The notes under the pieces are model-generated. The model saw nothing but the letters and a program-made list of their open reading frames with translations, had not been told where the DNA came from and did not search any database. The position numbers were made by a program, and so were the translations under genes. This document shows positions 9,090 to 20,101 of a DNA stretch of 21,059 nucleotides, one piece after another. How positions within the stretch are numbered: the first letter of the stretch is position 1; each line of letters starts with the position of its first letter. The stretch comes from Stephanodiscus triporus (Eukaryota > Bacillariophyta > Thalassiosirophyceae > Thalassiosirales > Thalassiosiraceae), in assembly GCA_036939755.1 (NCBI GenBank), contig JALLAZ010000147.1, forward strand, positions 1-21,059. The letters run 5' to 3'.

Positions 9090-10484
9090 ATGGCCGCCAG
9101 CCACCCTGGCTCCACAAGGATGACATTTTTTCGGCGCTTTTGGATTACACTACTCCTTCTGGCAGTTGTCCTTGCCGTCTCATGCTCGCTCGTCTACGCA
9201 CAGGAAGATGATTCCGCCACAACTGCTTCTTCGACCGAAGAAGCCGGTGATTCGTCATCCACCGCGTCTGACGGCACATCAGATTCCAGCTCATACTCTA
9301 ATTCTCCGCCGAAAGAGACTAGAAGACCTTCTTCTGGCAACGAAGATGACTGGGGTAGCTTCTACGATCCCAACAACGTCTTCTGCGGCAAATTCGATTG
9401 CTACAAAATTTTAGGCTTTGATCATGAAACCTGGGGCTCCGACCCGCCGTCGTTGAAAGCGATTACAAAGAGTTATCGTAATTTGAGTCGCAAGTGGCAC
9501 CCAGATAAGAATAAGGCCAAGGGTGCTAGGGAGAGATTTGTGGTGAGTAGAACTTACCATATCGATCATATCGAGTTATTCGCGCTGCTGTGGTTTCAGT
9601 TCTGACTTATGTTTCGTTTCACCCCGCAGGCCATAGCCAAAGCATACGAAATCCTCACTAACTTTCAAAAGCGTGCCGAGTACGACCACTTTCGCGACCG
9701 CCCTGACGAATACTATAAAAAGTATGGCTCCTCTGTCCTTTGGGCCTACGCTCCCAAAACAGACGCTTCCATAATTATCATTTTGTTCCTCATTGCCGGG
9801 AGTGCGTTCACCTATTACGCTCAGAAGAAAAGGTGGCAGACCATCGCTGATCACTTGGTCAAAGCTGCCACGGAGGATTGGAGTCCACGTGAGGGGGGAA
9901 GTAAGGAAAGCACCGAAATAAGGGAGAAGGCATTGGCCATTTTGGCTGAAAAGAAAAACGAGCAGAGCGGGGCAGTTGAGACGAATGGGGCGGGCAACGG
10001 GGAAAAGAAGAAGAAGGTCCCAAAATTGACACCGAGAGAGAAAAAGGAGAGGGAATGGGATGAATTGCGGCCGATTTGTATCGAACTTGTTAGTAAAATT
10101 GATGATTTTGGGGCTGGATTTCGCAAGGCAACGTTGCAGGACCTGCTGATCTTTCGGATGGCCAAGTGGCCATATTATTTGATGACTTCATCACTTTGGT
10201 GGTCGAAGTATGCATTGAGAAGGCTCAGAAAGATGGAGCTGAATGATGAAGAGCGTGAGGTATTGACCAAGAATGCTATTGGTGAGGTGGCATGGATTGC
10301 TGTTTCAGATGACGAGCGTGCAAACTTGCTCACCCTGGAATTGTGGAAGAGTACTGATGCCCTAGTTGAGTGGAAAGAGGAACAAGAATTTAAGCGAGCA
10401 GGACTGAGTGCGACCAAAATGAAACTAATCAAGAAAATGAGGAAGAGGAGAGGTACCGATGACGAGGATTTACATATGGACTAA
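9090..10484 (+). CDS. DNAJC25-like ER membrane J-domain protein (two exons)
   Basis: Exon 9090-9542 joins exon 9630-10484 across an 87-bp intron (GTGAGT to CCCGCAG), giving 435 residues; the join restores RERFVAIAKAYEIL inside the J domain. A signal peptide or anchor covers about 12-37 (hydrophobic LLLLAVVLAVSCSLVYA). An acidic Ser/Thr-rich linker (38-86) follows. The J domain (about 102-173) carries the HPD motif at 137-139, which stimulates Hsp70 ATPase. A second hydrophobic span lies at about 197-214, then a long charged, lysine-rich region. The segment GKFDCYKILG, the spacing of J domain and membrane segment, and YYKKYGSSVLWAYAPKTD resemble DNAJC25 of animals. Expected role: ER-membrane co-chaperone of BiP. 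Start choice: Met1 at 9090 or Met11 at 9120, both just before the signal. The C-terminus is cytosolic-looking, rich in Lys/Glu. Confidence 0.87.
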
Positions 10485-10765
10485 AGCCTTTTCTTGTAAA
10501 CCGAGTTTGCGAACACTACACTCGTCGTCTCGTCCACCTTGTAAGCAGTAGAAGATGTTATTGCGCTTGACTTGGTACATCGATGAACTAGTCAATGCAG
10601 TAGTGATGCTCACAGAGCAAAGATAGGTAAAGCACATCAGGGCAAGTCTCAGCTCTGAAGGGGCGTTCGTTGAGTTAAGCTCACACAATTAAAGGAGACC
10701 AAGCTATTTGTTACTCCCACTACAATAGTTTGCATGTCTTGTCCCACGCTCTTCACTAAAAATCA

Positions 10766-12284
10766 CTAAACTTTCATGAAATCATCATCAACGCTCCTCA
10801 TTTCAAGGCACTCACGTAGCTGGTCGAGGGCGACATATGGGGGAATCCTCGTGCATGCCTCACACCACTCTGTGGTTGTGCACATCGTAGTGCCTGTTTG
10901 CTCGGAGGGAATAAAAAGACCACATCTCTTGCACATCACAGTTTTGTCAATAACAGGAACTAATGGCCCAAAGACGTAGCCTTTGATGTGAGAGTACTGT
11001 GGCCTCTTTGACTCTGCCGCTAGAACTTTCATGACTGCACGGGTTTTCTCCTGAATAGCATCCACCGAATCGCTATCAGTGGATACGCTAGACCTGTCGA
11101 CCATCATGCTTGAGTACTTTTGTACCTGGCGATGAAAATCTTTGCCGAGTCTACGACGGAGGTGATGGAACCTGTTTTTTGTGCCATTGTCGGTCCTTTG
11201 GAGCAAAACAGTTGAGTAAAAATGTAAAAACAAGCCCTTCTTGCAAGCAGCTCGCGACAGAAACTTACCGTCCCTTCAACAACCTAGCAATTTTACACCA
11301 AGATTTCCCAAATCTGCATGGATAGGAGAATCATGAGGCATTTTTTCCATGCAAAAAAGGGGTGCGGTGCCTCGGAGCAACTCACCGAAAGAAAGACATG
11401 AACAAGGTTGCATCCTCCTTCGGACTCCAGACATCCGTCCGGAGAGATAAGGATAGATGATTGATCCTAATGAAACAGAGCCAAGTGAACATGAGTCTCC
11501 GATGTGAGAGAAGAGAGAAGGGAAGAGACAGAGAGAAAGATCAAACGCACCAGCGCTCTCGACATTGTTTGCCGTTTCTGGAGCCACAGTGCTTCGCGAC
11601 ATCTGGCCACTTTAGACTTTTCTTATTTCCTTTGATGACGAAAGAGTGAACGATTTTTTGTAGATTGAGATCCTCTTCGGGAGTCCACATCGAGGGCTTT
11701 GACTTTGTTTCCTTCGTTTTCATGTCCTTCATCGAGCCACAAAAATGTGGGATGGGAGAGCTCTTCTTTTTGCTTTCTGCGCTTGAAAACAATTTTTCAT
11801 CGTCGAATAGAGGGACAGCATTACCATCATCGAAGATTGACATCGATGAAAACGAGGATGACGAGAAGGATCCAATGCTGCGATGGTCCATCATTTCTAA
11901 GCGCGGTGGAACCAGACCAATATTGATGAACTTGAGATAATCTCTCGAAGGTTTTGAACTCACGTCCGCCCACTCTTCTTTACCGTCGAGGAAAGACATA
12001 CGAAAGGGATGAAGTTGGGTAGCATCGTATTCTTTCACCTCTCCAAAGCACCAGCTACTGTCCGAGGCTCTCAGGACTGCAACGTCGTTTCCAACCAGGC
12101 AATCGCCACAGAGATCTTTACGAGTCACCGTGGACACTTCATCCTCGCCTTCCTTACTCACAACATACGTCTCAGTGATATGTTTCGCGGTGGTGATGCC
12201 ACAGTGGGCACAGGGAGTAACATCGTACCCTTCACTTTCCCCTTGACTTTTGACCTTAGGCCTCAAACCGGTTCGGACAGGCAT
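10766..12284 (-). CDS. Two-repeat MYB/SANT protein with flanking Cys clusters and Tudor-like segment (four exons)
   Basis: Exons 12284-11551, 11466-11386, 11313-11269 and 11195-10766 join through introns of 84, 72 and 73 bp (donors GTGCGT, GTGAGT, GTAAGT) to 429 residues. The first MYB repeat (about 197-247) has Trp200, Trp226 and Trp245; the second (256-300) has Trp258, Trp277 and Phe296, with RLLKGRTDNGTKNR as in plant-type DNA-recognition helices. The second repeat is split over three exons, and the 45-bp third exon holds most of its second helix. N-terminally, CAHC (25-28) and CGDC (59-62) look like a small zinc site, followed by a possible Tudor-like strand segment (64-108, with SSWCFGEVKEYD and SFLDGKEEW). 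The C-terminal part has a second cluster, CKRC...C...CEAC. Likely a sequence-specific nuclear factor; targets unknown. The last exon runs to a stop 281 bp from the convergent J-protein gene. Confidence 0.8.
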
Positions 12285-12621
12285 TTTTTGTTGTAGGAAA
12301 ATCGTTTGTGTGAAAATGGACGGAGAACGTGTGCAAACTATGAAAGAGTTGGGAGAGCTGGTCCTAAAGCACACACCTTGCAGTGGATTTTTTCGGATTC
12401 CATCAACCAAAATAAGTCGAAGTCCATCAGCTTTCTGTACGTGCCATTTGGCAATTCAATCGTACTGGATGATGTGTCTGTGCTATGAAGATGTATTATG
12501 ACCTAATTTGATGTATTGTGACCTTGAATATATCATACGATGTTTTTTGAAGTTCGTGTTAGCTTGCTTGTTCCCTCACGCTGGACTCGTTTGTTTCCCG
12601 GCGGCGCGCCCTCGACAATCC
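12285..12621. other. Intergenic stretch between ARL2 3' end and MYB gene 5' end
   Basis: About 340 bp. It should contain the MYB promoter and the ARL2 3' flank. A 15-bp phrase GATGTATTRTGACCT is repeated at 12490-12504 and 12510-12524. An in-frame Met at 12410 could extend the MYB protein by 42 residues (Cys, Ser and Thr-rich, no domain), but MPVRTG at 12284 is the more natural start. Nothing else is recognised. Confidence 0.4.
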
Positions 12622-13344
12622 TCAACTCAGCATGAAGATTCTGTTCGCGACATCTTCGACCATCCAATCCATCCCTTCCACGAGTCCCTCTCCTGTCACC
12701 GCACTGCAACCGCGTATGGACCAATGTCTATTCAGGAAAGACGTATCTTCTTCCAACCCCAATGCCTCCGCGATTTCGTCGGCATCGAGGGCCCCCCTCA
12801 CATCTTGCTTGTTCGCGAATATCAACAGGCTTGCCCCCGCTAACTTCTCCTGGTCCAACAATGCGCACAGCTCCTTCTTGCATATTTCGAGCCGTACCTG
12901 GTCGGCGCTATCCACGACCCATACCAAACCGTCGGTCCTTTCGAAGTAATTCCTCCAATAGGCGCGGATCGTCTTCTGTCCTCCAACGTCCCACACGTTC
13001 AGCTGGTAATTTTGGTGTTCCAGCGTCTTGATGTTGAAACCCAAGGTGGGTTCGATAGTATCGATCGGCTCGCCGCAGAATTTGCGCAGGATCGTGGTTT
13101 TCCCGGCATTGTCGAGTCCAAGAATGAGAATGCGAACTTCCTTCTCCTGTTCCTTCACCTAGATTATTCGACGATCAAAGACGATAAATGAGGGGGCTAC
13201 GATGAAAGCGGTACAAAGGCTGCAATTGGTAACCCGCATTCCGCATTGCCCGCTGCAGTTTGTTTTTTTGCGCAATGAAGTCTGTCGAAAAGCAACAACC
13301 TCAACCACGCCACTGACCTTTTTCAATATCGAAAGGAGCCCCAT
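12622..13344 (-). CDS. ARL2: ARL2 small GTPase (two exons)
   Basis: A 27-bp first exon (13344-13318, MGLLSILKK) joins 13158-12622 across a 159-bp intron (GTCAGT to AATCTAG), giving 187 residues, close to the 184 of animal ARL2. The nucleotide-binding motifs are intact: GLDNAGKT (23-30), Thr47 of switch I in EPTLGF, WDVGGQ (65-70), NKQD (125-128) and CSAVTGE near the C-terminus. NIKTLEH, YWRNYFE and [12 protein letters not shown] are strongly ARL2-like. ARL2 works with tubulin cofactors in tubulin heterodimer folding and with prenyl-binding proteins in membrane-cargo release; these roles are inferred from the family. Gly2 is present, but ARL2 is generally not N-myristoylated. Taking only the long exon would make a spurious GTG start at 13158, which is really the exon boundary. 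Divergent from the ABC-F gene. Confidence 0.95.
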
Positions 13345-13630
13345 TGCGCCACTTGTGAGATAGAGCGACGGAGGGAGAAAGGAGTGAAGTGCCAGGATAG
13401 GAGTTCGCAGTTCGCTGAAGTCGCCTAATAAATCGCTCGAAGTAATTATTAATTTCTGGCGCGCCCACAGCAAATGACGTGGATTGCGGGCGTGCGAGCT
13501 CGTAGCTGTTGCGGGCCACCGATGACTCTCGAGCTTTTGTTCTTTCTCTTTCCCCTCCCCCTTGATCCTCCTATTTATCTCTCGAGGGAGGGTCGGTCGT
13601 CGCCTCGTCTCTATAAGCAACACCTCAAAC
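13345..13630. promoter_or_regulatory. Shared divergent intergenic region (ARL2 / ABC-F)
   Basis: A 286-bp region separating two divergent start codons. It is mixed in composition, with pyrimidine-rich sequence just before the ABC-F ATG and a CTATAAGC near 13611-13618 that could serve as a promoter element, though its distance to the ATG is very short. A longer in-frame reading from 13562 lacks the signal-peptide start and is disfavoured. Confidence 0.35.
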
Positions 13631-16010
13631 ATGGCGCTGCTCGTTATTGCTGCCTTCGCCGGATTGATCGGTGGGGCGCTGCCTTTTTCGATCGTTCCCT
13701 CCGCCGGGTGCCAAACCACGAAGATTCCCACACGCCATCCCAGATTCGACGCCCCGTTCGACGCCCCGCCGAACGCGAGGGGGACGACGACGGCCCTGGC
13801 ATCGACGACATCCGAGGCGCCCACCTCACATGGGGGTGTGACCAAGGGCGACACGAAGGGCGCCAACCTCCTCCTCACCGACCTGAACATCTCCACGGGC
13901 GCCGGCAACACCATCCTAAAGTCGATCAACTTTCGCGTCGACCCGAAGGAGCGCTGGGGCATCGTCGGGCCCAACGGCTGCGGCAAGAGCACCCTGCTCG
14001 GCGCGATCACCGGCACGGTCAGGATCGACGGGGGTGATGCCCTCGTGGCGAGCAAGGTGAGGGTGGGCTACCTCAAGCAAACCGCCGTTAGCGGATCCAC
14101 GAGGACGGTGAGGGAGGAGGCGGCGTCGGAGATGCAGGACATCAACGACGCGAAGTTCCTCATGGACAGGCTCGAGGAACGGATCACGAACGGCGACGCC
14201 TCGGAGAAGACTTTGAACGACCTGGTGAGCGCGCAATCGCGCTTCGAGGACGTGGGAGGATGGACCCAAGATCAAGACGTTGACCTGGTCCTGAAGGGAC
14301 TTGGCTTCCAGCCATCGGATTCCGATCGCCTATGCAGCGATTTCAGCGGCGGATGGCAAATGAGGATCGCGCTGGCGAGGTTGCTGCTCTCGCAGCCGGA
14401 CCTGCTGTTGCTGGACGAGCCGTCCAATCACCTCGACAGTTCGGCGCGGGATTGGCTGGCCACCTACCTCGCTAATTATCAAGGATCTATACTGTTAGTA
14501 TCGCACGACGTCGCGCTCCTCAGCAAGGCGGTCAACAGCATTGCGGAGGTCAGCGGCCAAACTCTTATCCAGTATGTCTCGTGCGACTACGAAAAGTATC
14601 TCAGCGAGAAGGCCTTCCGAGCGAAGAGCGCGATGGCGGAGTACGAGCGCAACATGAAAGAGGCCGCGAGACTGCAGGAGTTCGTCGATAAGTTCGGCGC
14701 ATCGGCCACGAAGGCGGCGAGCGCCCAAAGTCGGGTGAAGATGATAGAGAAGATGAGACGGGAGGGGAAGCTTGATCCGCCGCCAATGGGCATTGTCGAG
14801 ACGAGGTGGAAGCCTTCGTTGGTCCTGCCGGATCCCCCCAAGGGAATCGGAGAGAAATTGTTAGTGTTGAAGAAGGCCAGCATCGGCTACGGAGACGGTT
14901 CGCCGCCGATTCTGGAGGGTATCGACTTGGTGGTGAACCGCGGGGTCAAGTTGATCCTACGTGGGCCGAACGGTGCTGGAAAAAGTACCTTATTGGCTGC
15001 CCTGCGAGGCAAGCTCCCGCTGCTCGCTGGGGAGCGCATCGAAAACGACAGGCTTCGTCTGGGCGTATTCACCCAAGATCTGGCGCAAGAGCTCGACGTG
15101 TCCGCTCGAGCCATGGATCTAGTCACCGACTACGCTCGCGGAGGTCCCGATGGGGATATTACCATCTCCAACCAAGATGCGCGTGGTGTAATGGGCCGTT
15201 TAGGACTGAGCGATGAGAAGCCGTTAAGGAAGGTCGGAGAACTATCTGGAGGCGAGAAAGCGAGAGTCGCGTTGTCTATGTTTGCCTTGAAGGCTAGCAA
15301 CTTGCTTCTTCTGGACGAGGTTTGTGTCATTTTGGTTTTTTGATGATGTGTATCTTCATTATGATGTGACCTCACGTTATATTCCTCTATCGCCACCAGC
15401 CTTCGAACCACTTGGATATTGAATGGTAAGTTTCCAGTAAAGAACGCAGCCGTTGAAGATATTGCGATGGAATGTTGTAACTCAATTGAATGTATCCTTC
15501 ACACTACACAGCATTGAAGCTCTTGGAGAAAGTCTTAGCAACTGGGGAGGCAAAGACGGATCGATTGTCGTCGTGTCCCACGACCGCGCATTTTGCGAGT
15601 CTGTTGGTTTCACCCACGTTGGCACCGTGATGGACGGAGCTTTGGTTATTGAAGAACGTGGATTAGAGGAGAGGGATTGGGCTCGATACGACATAGCGGG
15701 ATCAGCATCAGGAGGATGCGACGACGTGGTGCAAACTGCCGAATTGACGCCTGAGGAAAAGGCTGAGCAAGAGCGCAAGAGAAAGCTGGCATTCAATGCA
15801 CCTAAAAGGATGGTGAAAATCGAGGAAATGATGGCCAAGGCCGAAATTAAAATAGCAGAATATGACGAGCAAATGATGAATTTCGGCAGCGATGCAGAGA
15901 AGCTCGTGGAAATAACGAAAAAGAAGAAGAAAGAAGAGGATGGGGTGGCGAAATTGATGGAGGAGTGGGAATCATTGGAAGTTATAATGGCAGAAATGTG
16001 CGCTACATGA
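13631..16010 (+). CDS. ABC-F family ATPase, probably plastid-targeted (three exons)
   Basis: Exons 13631-15319, 15400-15425 and 15512-16010 join across 80- and 86-bp introns to 737 residues. Two ABC cassettes and no membrane domain define the ABC-F family. Cassette 1: Walker A GPNGCGKST (113-121), signature FSGGWQMR (238-245), Walker B LLLLDEPSNHLD (258-269). Cassette 2: Walker A GPNGAGKST (445-453), signature LSGGEKAR (538-545), Walker B LLLLDEPSNHLD (558-569) restored only by splicing a 26-bp exon. The inter-cassette linker (about 310-410) is helical and charged, as in EttA/Uup translation factors. The N-terminus has a signal-peptide-like stretch ending at ALPFS (16-20), then a Pro/Thr/Arg-rich stretch, suggesting a bipartite plastid signal. 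Likely a ribosome-associated factor of the plastid. The C-terminal part is a Lys/Glu-rich coiled coil. The stop is 25 bp from the REV1 stop. Confidence 0.9.
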
Positions 16011-16035
16011 CACCATAAGATAGCCTCTATATTCC

Positions 16036-19000
16036 CTAGAGCCCAAGCCATTTTATGTCCAACACATCGCCAGTCCTAGAATTGATCTCGTCCATTGTTG
16101 ACTTCCTCAGCCATGAGTAAATGTTGTCGGCCCAACCATTGCTCATATTTTTTATTGTTCGAAGGAAGATTACAGCATCATCAAGCTTTCTTTCGTGAAC
16201 GCACAATGAGAGGAAGTCTCGAACCTTATCAATTGCCCCGCTATCAGGATCCGGGTTGGACGAAATAAAGTCTTGCAGCGGAAGTACATTATCCTGATGA
16301 AAATTTGTGCACTGGTTCTCTGGAGAACCACTGCCTCGTTCCTTAACTTGCAAGCCACCAACAGCTAAAAATTCAACATCGTTCGTATCGTTTTGATCAG
16401 AATTGATGATCCTGTTTATCTTGTGTTTAGACTTCTTCATAATTTTGACTTCATCCTGATTTGCAAGCTGAAGTTGTAGCTCCAATGGTAAACGGTCTAA
16501 CTGACTTAAGCTGAGGTCGTTGCTGCCCAACTGTTCGTCGCCCGATTTAACGCATGCAAGTTTGAGCATCCGTCGAACACTTGCCTGACCCACGATTGGG
16601 ATTGGTTTATCATTCTGGAAACTCTTTCCTGGGCTCCTTGATTTTGACGGATTTAGTAGTGATGTGTTGCTTGAAGTTTGACTGCTTGACTTATGTCCAT
16701 ATGTCGCTCGTACTTCCATCAAAATATTCTCAGGCAAATTACTCAGCACATCCTGGTCAAGTTGGCTGAAAGATGGCATGGTTGCAAAGCCTGATGTGCC
16801 GCATTGATCATTCTCCGGTAAAGAAAAAAGATCTTGCTTTAAAGTCTCATGCAACTCGCGTGATTCATGGCCATCACATACTGTTGTTGACTTGTCCTTT
16901 TGCAACCACTCAGAGAGTTTTGATGGGCTTGAATTCAAAGCGCTAACTTCGTCATCGGATTTCAGTGAAGTTATCAAGATTCCTATGCCTCGTACGGATG
17001 AATCATTGACAACAAGTTTCTCATACAATTTCATAGCGGCTAAGAAAATGACTTCTTTGTCCCGAGTTAGTGACATTTCAGCACTCCTAGAGAAGCTATC
17101 ACAATGACCGTGGCCAAGAAATTTGCCAGGTACCTTTGAGGGATCTTTGCTCTTCATTACTTTGAGAACAATTTTGGATCCTCTAACGGCAGCAACAACC
17201 ATTCTGCTGTGAACCTCCTTTGCCAACCCTTGCATCATATAATCTACGCCATATGGGCCGTTAAAACGAACTCCATAATTGCACTCAGCGCCGATAGATT
17301 TCCGAATAGCGGGCGTAACTGGTCTATCATCCTTTCCATAACAAAACCTCACAATTTTATCCGCATTCCCTGTGCCAATTATCCCCCCCACCACGCTGAC
17401 TGCGTCTTGCTCTAGATCCCATATGTCATCGACAGTGCACAAACCATGTGACTGAAGTTTTGTTTCCAACTTGCGCCCGATACCTGGTATGTCCCGTAGC
17501 GACCGAGAGTGGAGGAATTCTCGCCAATCTCTTACGACACAACATGCATTTGGTTTCACTGTGTCAGCGGCAAGCTTTGCTAATAACTTTCCAGGAGTAA
17601 AGGTACAGCCATAAGTAACAATAAAAGAATGCTCTTGCATGTAATAATATCACAACACACCTTGTTAGGGCCGATACCGATCGATGCCGTGCACGCGGTA
17701 TTTCTCACAATGTCCGTGCGGATTTTCTCTGCAACGGAATTTACGAAAGCGTATATATCACTCCCGGTATCACTAGTTTTGATATTGATCTCAACGTAGC
17801 TCTCGTCACACGACACTTGCTCCACATATCCATTATAATGTTCAGCGTACCCGTGTAATAGATCCGCAACCACTCCAGAGACTTCTTCGTACCCGTCGAA
17901 ATCGTAGGGTAGAACAACAAGATCTGGACAAATCTCAATGGCATCACCTAAAAAATTCGGTCAGGTGAAAATTTCAGTAAGTTGTAATTTTATAACGAAG
18001 TTGGAGATTCGGTGCAACGCGGTCGCCTGGAACGGCCACGCACCTAGAAACATTCCCTTTCGTATGCCATGCTTCCTTGCAATGTAATTGCACGTAGATA
18101 GTTCAGAAGAAGAGTTCTTGTTTCGAGTCTTGGTCGTATTCTCATACAGATTAGTTCTCGCCACATGAGAATGTCCGACAGCAACTGGCTTGTCTCTGTA
18201 TTGCGGATATCTTCGAAGCGCTACTGAAGCAAAAAAGCAGTCCATATCGACGAGAAGAACAAACTTCCTTGCTCCAATTATTGATTGAGAATGACAAGCT
18301 GCCTGCTTTGTCGGCTTAACACGTTGCTTAAAGCTCCCTATGTAGCTTAGGCGAGAGTTGCTGAAGTATGATTCTAGAAAGTTTGGATCGTTGCCCACAG
18401 TGCGTACTTGTCCGTTAATGTGATAGTTTGCTTCGGACGGGGGCTTGTCTTCCCATCGATGCTGCGACTTTGGTTCATCAATCGAAAAACCATTCGAGCC
18501 TTTCTCTGGTGGTGTGATTTTGTCTCCCAATTGTTCATCCGCTGGCAATTCATCTGTCCGATCTGGATTTGGTCGAAAAAATGACTTGACCGATTTTGTT
18601 CCAACGACATCTCTATCTTGAACATTTTCAAGCAAGTAGTCACCAAACGGCAACAGCCTCCCACATTTCACACTTTCGGTTATCCACTCCGGTCGACAAA
18701 CCGGAGTCGGCTTCTTCTGGTGTTTATATATATTTGCCTTTGCAGCAGAAAGTTGTTCGGCAATTATGTGTGTGACTCGTTGAGTTTCGTATTTCTCCAA
18801 GTCTCCACCATGTTTGTGCAGTAGACGCATGAGGGTTGTTGCATCAGGTGATGTGTAGCCATTGACTAAGACAATGACCCCCATGAAGAAAAGGTCGGGT
18901 CTCTGATTTGGCTTTCTGGTTAATTTTATGGGAGGCGCTTCTGCTCGAATGATTGGCGACAAATGCGTGACAGATTCAGCAGATGATGCAGGGGAATGTT

Positions 19001-19862
19001 GCGTTAGTTGAGAAAGGCCCAGTTTAGGTGACATTGAACTCTTATGAAAATGATCTTCAGGATAACGTTGACCAAGGCAGTCATATGCAATCGGTTCATC
19101 CTCCTGGCTGGTGCTATCGTAACGTGTTGGCTCCAGTACCTCCAACAATGACCTGCCCTTACAAGTAGGACTTTCTGTTTTCCGTTTTGATAAAGGTGTG
19201 CCACTACCTGCGCCAGAATTGCCGTATGCCAAATACGAAGAAAAGCCAGCTCTGTCATCGTATTCCACCAAATCAAGGACTGATGATGTCTTCACGCCAA
19301 CACTTTGACTAATCCTGGGTCTCTTTGATGACTCGTCAGCAGTATATGATCGCTTTTTCTTGAGACAAGACGTTCCATGTCTTTTCTGCAGGTTATCCAA
19401 CACACCAAGAATAGAAGCATATTGATTGTCGGACTTATTGTCCGCTTCATCTGCTGACAGAGTTTCGGGTGCATCATTATCTGTCGACGACTCTCTATCT
19501 GAACCTGTCGGCCCTCGTAACTTTCGCTGACCTGTTTCAGCCGAAAACCGACTTGATTTCTCACCAGTGTGCTTTCGTTTGAGGTTATTTAACACATGCG
19601 ACACCCCCTCAAGAACCAATTTATCATGGAAGCGAACTGATTTTCTGTTTTTCGTTGAATTCGCATCTGTAATTGTTGCTGTTGGGACATCGCTGTTGCC
19701 AAAGGATTTCGTCGTAGGCGGCGGTGGTACAACCAAACCAAATTGCTTTCTCTGAAGTTCAATTTTACGCGCCATGTAATTCCGAAAGCCATCATCAGCA
19801 GGAACAGAGTTAAAGTTACTCCTTGACGTTCGCCCTCCAGAATTCATCGCTCGCTTCGCCAT
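16036..19862 (-). CDS. REV1: REV1 translesion DNA polymerase (three exons)
   Basis: Exons 19862-18044, 17947-17661 and 17586-16036 join across 96- and 74-bp introns (donors GTGCGT, GTGTGT) to 1218 residues. A disordered N-terminus (1-320) is followed by a BRCT domain (about 321-412, with Trp393 in PEWITESV). Then come SRLSYIGSF (502-510), whose Arg corresponds to the REV1 arginine that pairs with incoming dCTP, LLVDMDCFFASVALRRYP (536-553) and SCDESYVEI (652-660); Asp538, Asp654 and Glu655 are the expected metal-binding acids. Exon 3 opens with LLAKLAADTVKP and has the helix-hairpin-helix RDIPGIG. Two ubiquitin-binding motifs follow: LSNLPENILMEV (ending at 994) and LSQLDRLPLELQLQLA (about 1062-1077). 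The last 80 residues match the REV1 C-terminal domain that recruits polymerase zeta and Y-family partners. Role: dCMP insertion opposite abasic sites and damaged guanines, and scaffolding of lesion bypass. A palindrome array lies upstream. Confidence 0.95.
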
Positions 19863-19902
19863 GAGCTCTGCCCGATAACAACTCTTCTTACAGTCTCTTG
19901 CG

Positions 19903-19968
19903 CCACTGCACTATTACACATCCGTCGGGTCGCACTCGGATATTGTAATCATAGTTTAAGTGCAGTGG
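19903..19968. promoter_or_regulatory. Nested inverted repeat / long stem-loop just upstream of REV1
   Basis: Perfect 10-bp arms CCACTGCACT (19903-19912) and AGTGCAGTGG (19959-19968) enclose a second pair, ATTACA (19913-19918) with TGTAAT (19944-19949), and a third, ATCCG (19920-19924) with CGGAT (19937-19941), around a 12-nt loop. A 9-nt one-sided bulge (19950-19958) separates the first two stems. The structure lies 41 bp before the REV1 start codon and would fall in its 5' UTR or core promoter. Three collinear pairings are hard to obtain by chance, but no known RNA family is recognised. Confidence 0.5.
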
Positions 19969-20101
19969 ACTAGGTAATACCGTTCAGAGTCTTGGCATTC
20001 GGCACAGAGATCTGTTACGCACAATAGTTAGAATAATCATTTTAATAAAATGGCTTTTTTAGAACAGCCCTTTTTGACCCTGGTTATATATAATCCGGAA
20101 A

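Noticed and set aside
9543..9629. Frameshift or stop splitting the J-protein gene
   Set aside because: A canonical GTGAGT donor and CCCGCAG acceptor remove 87 bp and restore the J domain in frame, so it is an intron.
12622..13158. ARL2 starting with GTG at 13158
   Set aside because: An upstream 27-bp exon encoding MGLLSILKK with good splice sites restores the family N-terminus.
13474..14037. Arg/Pro-rich open frame overlapping the ABC-F gene
   Set aside because: It is a shifted-frame shadow of GC-rich ABC-F coding sequence.
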